Positions 23,631 through 32,358 of a stretch of 32,358 bases of DNA are shown one piece after another (within the stretch, counting starts at the first letter, position 1; each line of letters begins with the position of its first letter). Source of the DNA: Chitinophagaceae bacterium (GTDB lineage: Bacteria > Bacteroidota > Bacteroidia > Cytophagales > Cytophagaceae). Under the pieces are notes generated by a model that saw only the letters and a program-made list of their open reading frames with translations, made no database searches and was not told where the DNA came from. The stretch lies in NCBI GenBank assembly GCA_028288365.1, contig JAQBNU010000005.1, positions 1 through 32,358 on the forward strand. The letters run 5' to 3'. Position numbers and translations under genes: made by a program.

Positions 23631-26117
23631 GTGAAGACCTTTAAAATCATAGGCCGTTCGTTTTTAGTACTCCTGGTCATACTGGGCACGTTACTCGTGG
23701 GCTTTATGCTCTTCTTTGAACAGATCAAAAGTTCACTGATCCAGCAAGGCGTGCAAAAGATCAACCAGCAATTATTGGCCAAGGTTGAAGTAAATCCTGA
23801 GATAGAATTAAGTCTCTTCGAAGACTTTCCAAATGCCACACTTATTTTTCACGACGTAAAAATCTATGAACCGGGAACGCAAAAAGATCCTTTGATCTTA
23901 GCTTCCATGGAAAAATTATCGTTGGGGTTTAACATCATCGATGTTGTCTTCTATAAAAAATACCGCCTAGAAAAAGCATTCTTGTTCAATGGTACGGTAC
24001 TGCCAGGTATCAAATCAAATGGAGAGCCCAATTACAACATCTTCAAACCCGGTGATCCCATATCTCCTGCTGAACCGATTGATTTAAATATCAAAAGCAT
24101 CATCCTTCAAAATGTGGCTTGTTCTTATTTTAATAAACTCAGTGGCCAAGCGTATGAATTTGCACTCACTAAAGCGCAGGCTACATTTGTCCTGCACAAC
24201 GACATATACAACATCGGGCTGAATGGAGCAGTAACGGTCAACGGTATTACCGTAAGCGATAACATTTACTTCGAAAATAAAAAAATCAAATTGCACAGCG
24301 AAATGATTTACAACAATACCGAAGCAACACTTACGCTAGGTACCACTACCATAGCACTCAACGAGAGTGTGTATAAAATTGAAGGAGATGTTCATACTAA
24401 AGAGCAGGAACTCGAACTGCACATCTCTTCTAAAACGGGTGAAATCTCTACCCTGCTTTCTTTATTGCCCACAGAAAATTCGAATTGGGTAAAACGTTAT
24501 CAAAACAAAGGTGAAGTATATTTTGATGCGAGCATTCAAGGCAAATACGATCAGTACCACACTCCTGCCATCGATGTTCTATTTGGTTTTGAAAATACTG
24601 ACATCACCAATCCGGAAGGTGGACAAAGCATCAAGCAAGCCGTGTTAAGAGGTAAGTTCAGCAATGGCACGGAACATACTTCTAAATCTTCCTATATAGA
24701 AATCGAACAATTTGAAGGAACACTCAACAACAATCCGATCAGTGGTTCTTTCAAACTGACCGACTTATCAGATCCTTACCTGGTCATCAAAGCGGAGCTC
24801 AAACAAAATCTGAAAGACCTCGTCGCGTTCTTTCCTATTGATGGAGTAGATTCACTGGAAGGAAAAGTAAAACTGAGTTTTGATTTTGAGGGACTGATTA
24901 AAAACTTAAAGAAAAAAGAAGACCTGGAAAAAATAACCACTTCGGGAGAAGCACAAATAGAAAACGGTGCCATCTACATTCGCGCCATTCGAAAAAGTTT
25001 TAAAAACATTGCTGCTGACCTCATCTTTAACAATACAGACATCTCCATCAATAGCCTTAGCTTCAATACACCCAAATCAGACATCGCTGTCAACGGCATG
25101 ATCAAAAATGTGTTGCGCAAAGTCTTGCTGGGCAAAGGCAGTATTCTAGTAGAAGGCTCTTTGCATTCTAATTGTTTGGTGTACGAAGATTTTATTCTTC
25201 CTGCTCCGTCTGAAAAAACAAATCCGGAAGCCTCCATGACTTCGCTCATGTTATTTCTAGATTGCGACATCCGTCAATTGCATGTCAACAACCTGCATGC
25301 GAAACAGGTGAAAGGCATGTTAGCCTATAATGATTCTCTACTGGTATTCTCCAATGCTACCATGAATACTGCCGGTGGTGAAGTGGCAGGAAATGCCATC
25401 ATGAAAATAAAATTACCGTATCGTTCCAAACACCTCACACTGGATGCAGCATTCAATGACATTTATATTGACAGCTTGCTCAAAGATTTTCATGACTTTG
25501 ATCAAGACTTCATCTCTCATAAAAATTTATCGGGACGTGCCTTCGGCAAAGCCGATATCTTTTTCATTTTAAATCCCGATGGTTCCATTGTCAGTGAAAG
25601 CGTACTGGCCAGCATAGACATGGACATTACCGACGGTCGATTGAGAAATTTCGAACCGATGAAAGCCTTGTCTCGCTTTGCAGAAGCAGATCAATTGAAT
25701 GATGTTCGCTTTTCAAAACTGACCAATCAGTTTTTAATCAAGAACAAAGTCATCACCATTCCCGCCATGACGATCAAGTCTAATGTATTTGACATTGAAT
25801 TATCGGGTACACATGATTTTGATAACCGTTTTAAATACCATTTGAAAATTCCATTGAAAAACCTGAGCAAGAAAAAACAACAAGATGCAGAAGGCGCAGC
25901 AGAAGCAGGATTGCTGGGGAAAACCAATCTCTTCCTCATCATAGAAGGACAAGGCAATCAGTTTGAAGTGAAATTTGACAAAAAGAGAATCGGCAAAAAA
26001 ATTGCGGACGATTTAAAAAGAGAAAAAGAGGAATTGAAAAATGCGTTCAAAAAAGATGGCAACGAGGAAATCAAGCACAGCAAAGTAAACGAAGAAGAGT
26101 TTTTTGAGTTTGAATAA
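23631..26117 (+). CDS. AsmA-like family envelope protein
   Basis: An 828-aa protein with a GTG start and an N-terminal transmembrane anchor (RSFLVLLVILGTLLVGFMLFF), then a long beta-rich periplasmic body. Typical AsmA features are IELSLFEDFPNATLIFHDVKIYEP near the N-terminus and, near the C-terminus, SRFAEADQLNDVRFSKLTNQFLIKNKVITIPAMTIKSNVFDIELSGTHDFDN, the AsmA_2 pattern. AsmA-like proteins form beta-rich bridges for phospholipid transport between inner and outer membranes. The last 60 residues are charged (KKRIGKKIADDLKREKEELKNAF). Followed by a palindromic region; monocistronic. Confidence 0.85.
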   Translation: MKTFKIIGRSFLVLLVILGTLLVGFMLFFEQIKSSLIQQGVQKINQQLLAKVEVNPEIELSLFEDFPNATLIFHDVKIYEPGTQKDPLILASMEKLSLGFNIIDVVFYKKYRLEKAFLFNGTVLPGIKSNGEPNYNIFKPGDPISPAEPIDLNIKSIILQNVACSYFNKLSGQAYEFALTKAQATFVLHNDIYNIGLNGAVTVNGITVSDNIYFENKKIKLHSEMIYNNTEATLTLGTTTIALNESVYKIEGDVHTKEQELELHISSKTGEISTLLSLLPTENSNWVKRYQNKGEVYFDASIQGKYDQYHTPAIDVLFGFENTDITNPEGGQSIKQAVLRGKFSNGTEHTSKSSYIEIEQFEGTLNNNPISGSFKLTDLSDPYLVIKAELKQNLKDLVAFFPIDGVDSLEGKVKLSFDFEGLIKNLKKKEDLEKITTSGEAQIENGAIYIRAIRKSFKNIAADLIFNNTDISINSLSFNTPKSDIAVNGMIKNVLRKVLLGKGSILVEGSLHSNCLVYEDFILPAPSEKTNPEASMTSLMLFLDCDIRQLHVNNLHAKQVKGMLAYNDSLLVFSNATMNTAGGEVAGNAIMKIKLPYRSKHLTLDAAFNDIYIDSLLKDFHDFDQDFISHKNLSGRAFGKADIFFILNPDGSIVSESVLASIDMDITDGRLRNFEPMKALSRFAEADQLNDVRFSKLTNQFLIKNKVITIPAMTIKSNVFDIELSGTHDFDNRFKYHLKIPLKNLSKKKQQDAEGAAEAGLLGKTNLFLIIEGQGNQFEVKFDKKRIGKKIADDLKREKEELKNAFKKDGNEEIKHSKVNEEEFFEFE

Positions 26118-26120
26118 ATA

Positions 26121-26268
26121 AGTGATCAGTGGACAGTTGTCAGTGATCAGATGAAAAAAATAATACTTAAAACACAGTTTATATTTATCTACAAATAAGA
26201 AGTCCTTCGTATCTTGATGTGAAGGACTTCTTATTTTACTGATCACTGACAACTGTCCACTGATCACT
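26121..26268. repeat. Nested inverted repeats between convergent genes
   Basis: A 30-bp arm at about 26121-26151 (starting AGTGATCAGTGGACAGTTGT) is perfectly complementary to 26239-26268. Inside it AAATAAGAAGTCCTTC and GAAGGACTTCTTATTT (about 26194-26237) form a second perfect 16-bp hairpin. The whole could fold as one long arm. The TGATCAGTGG/CCACTGATCA words recur at 3349-3378. It serves as terminator for both asmA-like and ilvA and looks like a dispersed repeat. Confidence 0.7.
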
Positions 26269-26273
26269 CCCTT

Positions 26274-27527
26274 CTACATCACTAAGAAACTAAACAAACT
26301 CGGATCTTTATTGATCTCTTTGTAATGTACTTTTTTCTTGGCCATGCGCTCGATCAGCAATTCGTAATCTTCTTTGTGTTTCAACTCCACGCCTACCAAG
26401 GCCGAACCTTCGTCTTTGATGTTTTTCTTGGTGTATTCAAAATGCGTAATGTCATCGTTGGGACCAAGCACCTCATCCAAAAATTCTCTCAATGCCCCTG
26501 CACGCTGAGGAAAGGTGATGATGAAATAATGTTTCAATCCTTCGTACAACAACGAACGCTCTTTTATCTCTTCCATACGACCGATGTCGTTGTTAGAGCC
26601 ACTCACTACACACACGACATTCTTGCCTTTGATTTTATCTTTGTATTGATCCAACGCAGCAATACTCAAAGCGCCGGCAGGCTCTACTACAATAGCTTCC
26701 TCATTGTACAAACGAATAATGGTCGAACAATCCTTTCCTTCCGGTACCAACAACATGTCGCTCAGCAATTCTTTGCAGATCGAAAAATTCAAATCTCCTA
26801 CGCGTTTTACTGCTGCGCCATCTACAAACTTATCAATTGTATCCAACGTCACTACTTCGTTTTGAGCGAGTGACATTTTCATAGAAGGTGCACCTTCTGG
26901 TTCTACGCCTATGATTTTTGTATCTGGACTTTTTTCTTTGATGTATGTTCCCAAACCCGCTGCCAATCCTCCGCCACCGATGGGTACGAATATATAATCG
27001 ATCTTGCAATCGATGTCTTCTAAAATTTCCAATCCTACTGTACCCTGACCAGCTATTACAGTAGCATCGTCAAAAGGATGAAGGAACAAACGGCCTTTCT
27101 CTTTGCAATACTTAATCGATTCAGCGTACGCATCATCAAACGTATCACCTGTCAATATGACTTCCACATACTCTTTCCCAAACATTTTCACTTGCGATAT
27201 TTTTTGTTTGGGTGTGGTAGCCGGCATAAAAATCGCTCCTTGTATTTTTAGCATGCGACAAGAAAAGGCGACGCCTTGTGCATGGTTTCCTGCACTGGCA
27301 CATACCACACCGTTTTTCATGTCTTCCGGTTTACGGGAAGACATGAAATTATAAGCGCCACGAATTTTATAAGACCTCACAATTTGCAAGTCTTCTCTTT
27401 TCAGGTAGATGTTTGCGCCAAACTCTTCAGAAAGGTTTTGATTTTTTTGAAGCGGTGTATGAGCGGCTACTCCCTTCAACCTTTCGCTGGCGGCAACAAT
27501 GTCTTTCGTGGTTACTAACGGATTCAT
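26274..27527 (-). CDS. ilvA: Threonine ammonia-lyase (threonine dehydratase)
   Basis: A 417-aa PLP enzyme converting threonine to 2-oxobutanoate, first step of isoleucine synthesis. The PLP lysine is K54 in SYKIRGAYN. SAGNHAQGVA (78-87) binds the substrate carboxylate, and the phosphate-binding loop is PIGGGGLAAG (about 182-191). SGSNND near 310 contacts the pyridine ring. From about residue 330 a single ACT-like domain (KHYFIITFPQRAGALREFLDEVLG) suggests allosteric control. The length matches the short IlvA form with one regulatory domain. No other branched-chain genes are in this window, so it appears monocistronic. Confidence 0.93.
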   Translation of the reverse strand: MNPLVTTKDIVAASERLKGVAAHTPLQKNQNLSEEFGANIYLKREDLQIVRSYKIRGAYNFMSSRKPEDMKNGVVCASAGNHAQGVAFSCRMLKIQGAIFMPATTPKQKISQVKMFGKEYVEVILTGDTFDDAYAESIKYCKEKGRLFLHPFDDATVIAGQGTVGLEILEDIDCKIDYIFVPIGGGGLAAGLGTYIKEKSPDTKIIGVEPEGAPSMKMSLAQNEVVTLDTIDKFVDGAAVKRVGDLNFSICKELLSDMLLVPEGKDCSTIIRLYNEEAIVVEPAGALSIAALDQYKDKIKGKNVVCVVSGSNNDIGRMEEIKERSLLYEGLKHYFIITFPQRAGALREFLDEVLGPNDDITHFEYTKKNIKDEGSALVGVELKHKEDYELLIERMAKKKVHYKEINKDPSLFSFLVM

Positions 27528-27602
27528 GTAGGTGACAATTAGAACGGCAATTTAGTTTTTCAGCGCGGTTATAGCAAATACTAAAAAAAATCTTCATATT
27601 GT

Positions 27603-27815
27603 ATGAATAACCTCATCCGCATGCTTCAACTCAATGCTTTTCACACCATCAGTATCACAGGGATCGTATTCAGCCTGTTCTCGCATCTTTTGCTGTTTCT
27701 TTTTGATAAAGACATTACCAACTTCTGGTACCTTTATCCAACATGGGCGCTGGTTTTCTTATTTGGATACCTTTGGAACGTGATCGATAAAGACAAGGAT
27801 GGTCATCACCATTAG
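27603..27815 (+). CDS. Small 2-TM membrane protein
   Basis: A 70-aa protein with two hydrophobic segments (about 17-35 and 42-59) and a charged tail ending DKDKDGHHH. It resembles the 2TM-domain family of small Bacteroidota membrane proteins. The start ATG at 27603 gives a short basic/polar N-terminus, and the stop is 8 nt from the convergent reductase-like gene. Function unknown. Confidence 0.65.
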   Translation: MNNLIRMLQLNAFHTISITGIVFSLFSHLLLFLFDKDITNFWYLYPTWALVFLFGYLWNVIDKDKDGHHH

Positions 27816-27823
27816 AATAAAAA

Positions 27824-28645
27824 TTACTGCTGATCGTAAGTATACAATTGTGGATCAGGGTAAGTAAATATATAACCTGACTGTTCCAATTTTTCAGTGT
27901 CTATCGTTTTCCCTTCTTCATGCTCTTCGTTAAACTCTGGCAAAGACATTTGAAACCTCCTGGCCAGCGACTGATAAAAATCTTTTTTACGTGGATGCAC
28001 AGGCGAACAAGCATTCAGCACTCCTCCAATATTTTCACTCACTGCCCAGGCCACTACTCCTACCGCATCTTCCAAATGAATGAGATTGACCGGATGGCCC
28101 CCTCCCTCTAATCCTTTCTTTCCGGAAAAATGTTTTACCAATAAACGAGAACCTCCTGTAAGTCCTCCTAGCCGTATGATCGTTCTGTCTAAATTCGGGA
28201 TAGACAACAACAACTGCTCAACCTCCACCAACTCTTTGTGACTGGCATGATCGATATCCATCACATCACTTTCTTTTGCGAGACCAGGTTTATCAGGGTA
28301 TACGGAAGTGGAAGAAGTATAAATAAGATGCTTGATAGAACGTTGCTTTTTGAGGACATCTACCAACCCTTTTACCTGTGCATGGTATACACCTGGTGCC
28401 TGTGTTCTGCTTCTGGGAGGAATCGTCACAATCAATACATCTGTTTGTAAAAAATCAATAAGCACTTCGTCAGTGATTGAATGTGTTAAATCAATCGTAT
28501 AGGCTTGTATGTTTTTTTCTATCAATGATTTTCTTTTCTCTTGTTGTGTCGTGGAACCTTTGACAGCATATCCCAATTTTACGAAATGCTCTGCCAATGG
28601 CAATCCTAGCCAGCCGCAACCCAATATGCTGATCGTTTGCTGCAT
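27824..28645 (-). CDS. NAD(P)-binding epimerase/dehydrogenase-like protein
   Basis: A 273-aa protein with a Rossmann fold. ILGCGWLGLPLAEHFVKLGYAVKGSTT is the N-terminal dinucleotide-binding signature, with LIVTIPPRSR and LIYTSSTSVYPD later. It resembles the YeeZ-type branch of extended SDR/epimerase proteins, which often lack the YxxxK pair; I do not see it here. The ATG at 28645 is preferred over a TTG at 28660, because it follows the DUF2461 stop by 4 nt. Third gene of a minus-strand run starting at ribD. Substrate unknown. Confidence 0.78.
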   Translation of the reverse strand: MQQTISILGCGWLGLPLAEHFVKLGYAVKGSTTQQEKRKSLIEKNIQAYTIDLTHSITDEVLIDFLQTDVLIVTIPPRSRTQAPGVYHAQVKGLVDVLKKQRSIKHLIYTSSTSVYPDKPGLAKESDVMDIDHASHKELVEVEQLLLSIPNLDRTIIRLGGLTGGSRLLVKHFSGKKGLEGGGHPVNLIHLEDAVGVVAWAVSENIGGVLNACSPVHPRKKDFYQSLARRFQMSLPEFNEEHEEGKTIDTEKLEQSGYIFTYPDPQLYTYDQQ

Positions 28646-28649
28646 CGGA

Positions 28650-29306
28650 TTATTTTTCAAAGACGACAGCTAAAAAATCATTGAAGGGTTTGATCTGCGC
28701 AAAAACTTTCAACACCTCATTAGGAAATTTTTTATCTAATACTTGTGCATCAGTTATTTCATGCGTCACAGTAAAACTTTTCAATTTGAGGAACGATGCC
28801 ATAGGGTGGCCTTCTTCATAGCCTTTCGGAATACGCACCAACGTTGCTTCTTCGTCTAATCCGGAAAAATACTTTTTGAACGCTGCTTTCTTCAAAAGCG
28901 CTTGCAATGTTTTTCCTTCGTAATCAATCTCCTGTCTTACCTTTTCTAAAATGTCTTTTTCAGGCATCCACACGCCACCCGCTATGAATGAAGCGCCTGG
29001 CTGAATGTGCACATAATAGCAAGGCTTCGGAGATTTCTTTCCACCCGGCGCAAAGACAGCCGCCATGTTGTTTTTGTATGGATTCTTATTCGCTGAAAAC
29101 CGAACGTCTCGATTGATTCTGAAAATGCATTCTTTGGGAAGAGGCGTTCCAATGGCCGGGTCTATTTTAGTAAGCCCTTTGATCAATACATCTACTTGTT
29201 CCAGGAACTCACTCTTCGCTACTTCATAGTCCGGACGGTGTTCATCAAACCAGGTTTTGTTATTGTTCTTTTGCAATACCTTTAAAAAACTCAATACTTT
29301 TTTCAT
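28650..29306 (-). CDS. DUF2461 domain protein
   Basis: A 218-aa protein matching DUF2461/TIGR02453: F-L-x-x-L-x-x-N-N-x-x-x-W-F-x-x-x-x-x-x-Y at the start (FLKVLQKNNNKTWFDEHRPDYE), then IFRINRDVRFSANKNPYKNNMAAVFAPGG and YYVHIQPGASFIAGGVWMP. Widely distributed, function unknown. Tightly packed: 1 nt after ribD and 4 nt before the SDR-like gene. Confidence 0.88.
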   Translation of the reverse strand: MKKVLSFLKVLQKNNNKTWFDEHRPDYEVAKSEFLEQVDVLIKGLTKIDPAIGTPLPKECIFRINRDVRFSANKNPYKNNMAAVFAPGGKKSPKPCYYVHIQPGASFIAGGVWMPEKDILEKVRQEIDYEGKTLQALLKKAAFKKYFSGLDEEATLVRIPKGYEEGHPMASFLKLKSFTVTHEITDAQVLDKKFPNEVLKVFAQIKPFNDFLAVVFEK

Positions 29307-29307
29307 G

Positions 29308-30348
29308 TCAAGCTTTCAAATGATGTGTGAATATATCCAGTTGATCTTCTTCTATCGTTTCGCGCGATTGCAGTTGAGCCTGTTCTAAATGAGGAGCTCT
29401 TATGCCCTCACCAAAACTTACTTTGCTTTTGAAGACACGTGCCTCGTCCCACAATCCTTTATCGATAAGCGATTGAATCAATTGTGTGCCGCCTTCTACC
29501 AACACCGACATCACGCCTCTTTCCTGCAGGTCGTTCAATATAACTTCACTCAAATCATCGTGCGGATCCATTTTCACATACTCTACCTGGTTCTCCACTT
29601 TTTGTTTGATGAAATTAAAACACACAGTGGGTTGAGAGCCGTCTAATATATGAGCGCCGTGAGGAACTTGCAATTGTTTGTCAATGAATAAACGAATCGG
29701 ATCAGGTCCGGACCAGTCGCGCACATTTAATTTTGGATTATCAAATAAGACCGTATTCGTACCTACAAACACCGCATCTTCCTGAGATCTCCACCGATGT
29801 ACCAGTTTTCTTGAAAGTTCTCCGCTGATCCATTTGGAATCATTATTACTCTGCGCGATGAATCCATCGGCAGTCTCCGCCCATTTCAAAATAATAAAAG
29901 GACGATTTTTTTCATGTCGGCAAAAAAATCGTCGATTGAGTTCGCGGCCCTCCTTTTCCAATATACCCTGGTATACTTTGATACCGGCAGCAAAGATACG
30001 TTCTGCGCCTTTACCTGCCACTAGTGGATTAGGATCGATGTTGCTGAAGTAAACGGTTGAGAAAGGATATTGCGCAATAAGATCCGCGCAGGGCGGTGTC
30101 TTGCCGTGGTGGGAACAAGGTTCGAGGTTCACATAAAGATCGGCTCCATTCAAAAGACTTTTATCTGTTACAGAATTGATCGCATTCACCTCTGCGTGTG
30201 CATCTCCATATTTTTTGTGCCAGCCTTCACCGATGATCTTTCCATCCTTCACGATCACACAACCCACCATCGGATTTGGACTTACCAGACCTTCTCCCAA
30301 AAGAGCAAGATCCATTGCTCTTTTCATATAGTTTTCAACATCTCCCAT
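29308..30348 (-). CDS. ribD: Bifunctional riboflavin biosynthesis deaminase/reductase RibD
   Basis: A 346-aa enzyme catalysing deamination and then reduction of the GTP-derived pyrimidine in riboflavin synthesis. The N-terminal deaminase has the zinc site HAE (51-53, catalytic Glu53) and PCSHHGKTPPC (C78 and C87), and an early VSPNPMVGCVIV signature. The C-terminal reductase begins about residue 150 (FIILKWAETADGFIA) with GTNTVLFDNPKLNVRDW and the VEGGTQLIQSLID segment. Length is normal. First gene of the run ribD-DUF2461-SDR, divergent from prmC. Confidence 0.94.
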   Translation of the reverse strand: MGDVENYMKRAMDLALLGEGLVSPNPMVGCVIVKDGKIIGEGWHKKYGDAHAEVNAINSVTDKSLLNGADLYVNLEPCSHHGKTPPCADLIAQYPFSTVYFSNIDPNPLVAGKGAERIFAAGIKVYQGILEKEGRELNRRFFCRHEKNRPFIILKWAETADGFIAQSNNDSKWISGELSRKLVHRWRSQEDAVFVGTNTVLFDNPKLNVRDWSGPDPIRLFIDKQLQVPHGAHILDGSQPTVCFNFIKQKVENQVEYVKMDPHDDLSEVILNDLQERGVMSVLVEGGTQLIQSLIDKGLWDEARVFKSKVSFGEGIRAPHLEQAQLQSRETIEEDQLDIFTHHLKA

Positions 30349-30429
30349 TTAATACTGCTTTATTCTCTCTAACGGTTGATTAAGGGCATTAGTTTTTTTA
30401 AAATTGAACATTGTAATCCAGTATATCAA

Positions 30430-31293
30430 GTGAGCGCCTCAGAAAACAAATTTTCCAAAGAGTTACACCAAAAAACAGTAGCCAGCATAACGGTCTATGA
30501 CGAACGCGAACGCGGAGCCATTGCCTTTTTGTTGTTGGAATATATTCTGGGCATCGAAAAAACAGATATCATTGCCAACAAAGAAATCGCCGTTTCTCAT
30601 TTAAAAAGAGAACAGCTGGAAGAAGCCATTGACCGCATCAACCAAAGCGAACCGGTACAATACATCACCGGGAAAACGCAATTTCACGACCTGACGTTTA
30701 AAGTGAACCCTTCTGTTCTTATCCCAAGACCGGAAACAGAAGAACTGGTAGACATCATCATCAAGGAAAACAAAGGTCGCAAAGGTTTACGCATCATGGA
30801 CATGGGAACAGGCAGCGGCTGCATTGCCGTTTCTCTTGCTTACCATCTTCCCGAAGCAGAGGTACTCGCTGTGGACATCAGTAAAAGTGCCTTGTATGTT
30901 GCGGCAGAGAATGCGGCCATCAATCACGCCAAAGTGACCTTTGTAAACGACGATATTTTAAACCTGGCAGAAACAAACAGCACCAAGCTGGACGTGATTG
31001 TCAGCAATCCTCCATACGTACGCTACTCCGAAAAGAAAGAGATGCAAAAAAACGTATTGGAATACGAACCCAAGCTGGCCTTGTTTGTAGACGATAACGA
31101 AGCCTTGATTTACTACGAAAAAATTGCACTGTTCAGTGCACGGCATTTAGAAGCAGGCGGTTTACTGTATCTTGAAATCAATGAAATGCTCGGTAAAGAA
31201 ACAGCAGATCTTGTGGCTTCTTTTGGATTTAACCACATTGAAATCAAAAATGATTTGTTTGGCAAGCCTCGCTTCATACGCTGCTCCAAATAA
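30430..31293 (+). CDS. prmC: Release-factor glutamine methyltransferase PrmC (HemK)
   Basis: A 287-aa enzyme methylating the Gln of the GGQ motif of peptide release factors. The catalytic NPPY (193-196, in VSNPPYVRYSEK) and the SAM-binding MGTGSGC (about 125-131) are intact, as is QYITGKTQFHDLTFKVNPSVLIPRPETEELV linking the N-terminal helical domain to the core. There is no ATG in the N-terminal region: GTG at 30430 gives a normal length for the family, and TTG at 30376 would give 305 aa. Divergent from ribD. Confidence 0.9.
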   Translation: MSASENKFSKELHQKTVASITVYDERERGAIAFLLLEYILGIEKTDIIANKEIAVSHLKREQLEEAIDRINQSEPVQYITGKTQFHDLTFKVNPSVLIPRPETEELVDIIIKENKGRKGLRIMDMGTGSGCIAVSLAYHLPEAEVLAVDISKSALYVAAENAAINHAKVTFVNDDILNLAETNSTKLDVIVSNPPYVRYSEKKEMQKNVLEYEPKLALFVDDNEALIYYEKIALFSARHLEAGGLLYLEINEMLGKETADLVASFGFNHIEIKNDLFGKPRFIRCSK

Positions 31294-31773
31294 GATTTTT
31301 CCGCATGGCAAGGGCCAAAATCAATCCTATTCTACTGCTCTCAAGTCTTGATCCTACTGGTCAAAATGGACAATTCAACAACCAGAACATTGGTTGAGCC
31401 GTTGAGTAAAAAAGTACACACTGTTTTGCATCGGATGAATTGATGCTCTTCCCTGATCCTTCATCTGCTCTCTCATGATCTAGCAGCACTGGCCACGTGC
31501 ATCTAATAGGCAATAAGTCTTCCATGAGATGCCCTGAAGTAAAGTGGGAGAAATTCGAGATGGGGAATACGCTTAGCCAACAACATCATGTGACATTCTT
31601 ACGCACAGTAGCCTCTTTTCTGTACGAAGGAAATGAAATAACCACCGCATGCAGTCGTTCACTTCTTTTTTTAGCGGCTCATCCCATTAATTAGCCTTTT
31701 ACTTTTCATTCCCGCTAAATGGTTTTAAATTAGTAGTGTAGATTATACACTAGCTAAGGATCTTAATCTCTTT
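31294..31773. other. 480-nt intergenic stretch without a recognisable gene
   Basis: No strong ORF, tRNA or clear hairpin was found. A 65-codon plus-strand frame (31497-31694) and a 30-codon one from 31305 lack protein-like features. The GC-content is closer to coding DNA than most gaps here, so it may be a gene remnant, but nothing in it could be identified. Confidence 0.4.
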
Positions 31774-32358
31774 ATGAAGTCAGTTTTCCATTTTGTTTAC
31801 TTGTTTGCTTGTATACATCAATTGAGCTTTGCTCAAAATACAATTGGTTACTTGTTTGAAAACAACATGAAAGCCAACAATACATCCTTTCCAGATCTCG
31901 TCATCCTTGGACGTCAGGGCACATACATTCAGGACCAATTGCCCGAATTGGAAAACATGAAAAAAACGGCGTATCAATTCGAACGCAATTGTGGTGTTCA
32001 GTTTGACAATGCAGCCGCGAATCTTTTTATCAAAGACTCTTATACTATTGAAATCTATTTCCGCTTTGACAAGTTAAACAGCTGGAAACGTGTGATTGAT
32101 TTTAAAAATAGAAAGACAGACTGGGGATGTTACATCTTCAATGGCAAATTGAATTTCTACAATTTATTGGTCAGTGAAAAAGCACCGGTGAATGAAAACG
32201 AATACACTCATTATGTCATCAGCAGAGACGGCGCAAGCAATACGGTAAAAATATTTGCAGATGGAATTTCTAAATTGGAATTTGTAGATACAGACAAACA
32301 CACCTTATTGGACGATGATCAAAAGCTGAATTTTTTTTATGACGATTTAAAAGTAACA
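31774..32358 (+). CDS. Secreted LamG/concanavalin-like domain protein (3' end outside the window)
   Basis: The frame is open from ATG at 31774 to the window end (195 codons), so the gene is truncated. A signal peptide (MKSVFHFVYLFACIHQLSFA) is followed by QNTIGYLFENN. From about residue 75, NAAANLFIKDSYTIEIYFRFDKLNSWKRVIDFKNRK, CYIFNGKLNFYN and YVISRDGASNTVKIFADG form the strand pattern of LamG/laminin-G-like or pentraxin domains, which bind carbohydrates or proteins. Likely an outer-membrane or extracellular Bacteroidota protein with further domains beyond the edge. Confidence 0.7.
   Translation, partial: MKSVFHFVYLFACIHQLSFAQNTIGYLFENNMKANNTSFPDLVILGRQGTYIQDQLPELENMKKTAYQFERNCGVQFDNAAANLFIKDSYTIEIYFRFDKLNSWKRVIDFKNRKTDWGCYIFNGKLNFYNLLVSEKAPVNENEYTHYVISRDGASNTVKIFADGISKLEFVDTDKHTLLDDDQKLNFFYDDLKVT

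Noticed and set aside
31497..31694. 65-codon plus-strand ORF
   Set aside because: No domain, no signal, no coupling to neighbours, and a composition unlike the nearby genes.

Overview
The window looks like a piece of chromosome from a Bacteroidota (Bacteroidetes) organism. The evidence is a GldH-type gliding lipoprotein, a RicT/PSP1-domain gene beside it, DUF4403 and DUF4919 proteins, AsmA-like and CHAT/TPR secreted proteins, promoter boxes of the TAnnTTTG type, almost no Shine-Dalgarno sequences, and AT-rich intergenic DNA with dispersed palindromic repeats. I cannot name the species.

Layout. (1) 1-3290: a repeat-rich intergenic site interrupted by a complete 3159-bp transposon (118-3276). 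It has 28-bp terminal inverted repeats and an 8-bp target duplication. It carries an intact IS1595/ISXO2-type transposase, four small passenger ORFs (a membrane/coiled-coil protein, a Com-like zinc ribbon, an unknown small protein and a lipoprotein) and two non-coding stretches with strong RNA-like pairing. (2) 3471-6148: a tightly overlapping operon ricT - gldH - DUF4919 protein. (3) 6170-10069: a lone 1299-aa DUF4011/superfamily-1 helicase-like protein. (4) 10169-13386: a family 2 glycosyltransferase, a DUF4403 lipoprotein and a PfkB kinase. (5) 13457-17130: an outer-membrane-like protein followed by a secreted TPR-CHAT protein. (6) 17297-20686: a YghO-like acetyltransferase homologue, a polytopic GT-C-like protein and a DPM1-like glycosyltransferase. 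(7) 20918-20992: tRNA-Val with its own promoter and terminator. (8) 21060-22626: a decayed secreted-protein gene. (9) 22718-31293: a methyltransferase, an AsmA-like protein, threonine dehydratase, a small membrane protein, then the cluster SDR-like protein / DUF2461 / ribD with prmC diverging. (10) 31774 to the end: a secreted protein with a concanavalin/LamG-like look, cut by the window edge.

Most genes are housekeeping or envelope functions. Amino-acid metabolism is represented by ilvA, riboflavin synthesis by ribD and release-factor methylation by prmC. Several genes concern the envelope: gldH, AsmA, DUF4403, the OM protein with TPR-CHAT, and the glycosyltransferases. The accessory part is the transposon. 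Its internal non-coding segments are the least explained DNA in the window. The large helicase and the OM/CHAT pair are the other points of interest. All functional calls come from reading motifs by eye; no search or folding program was run.
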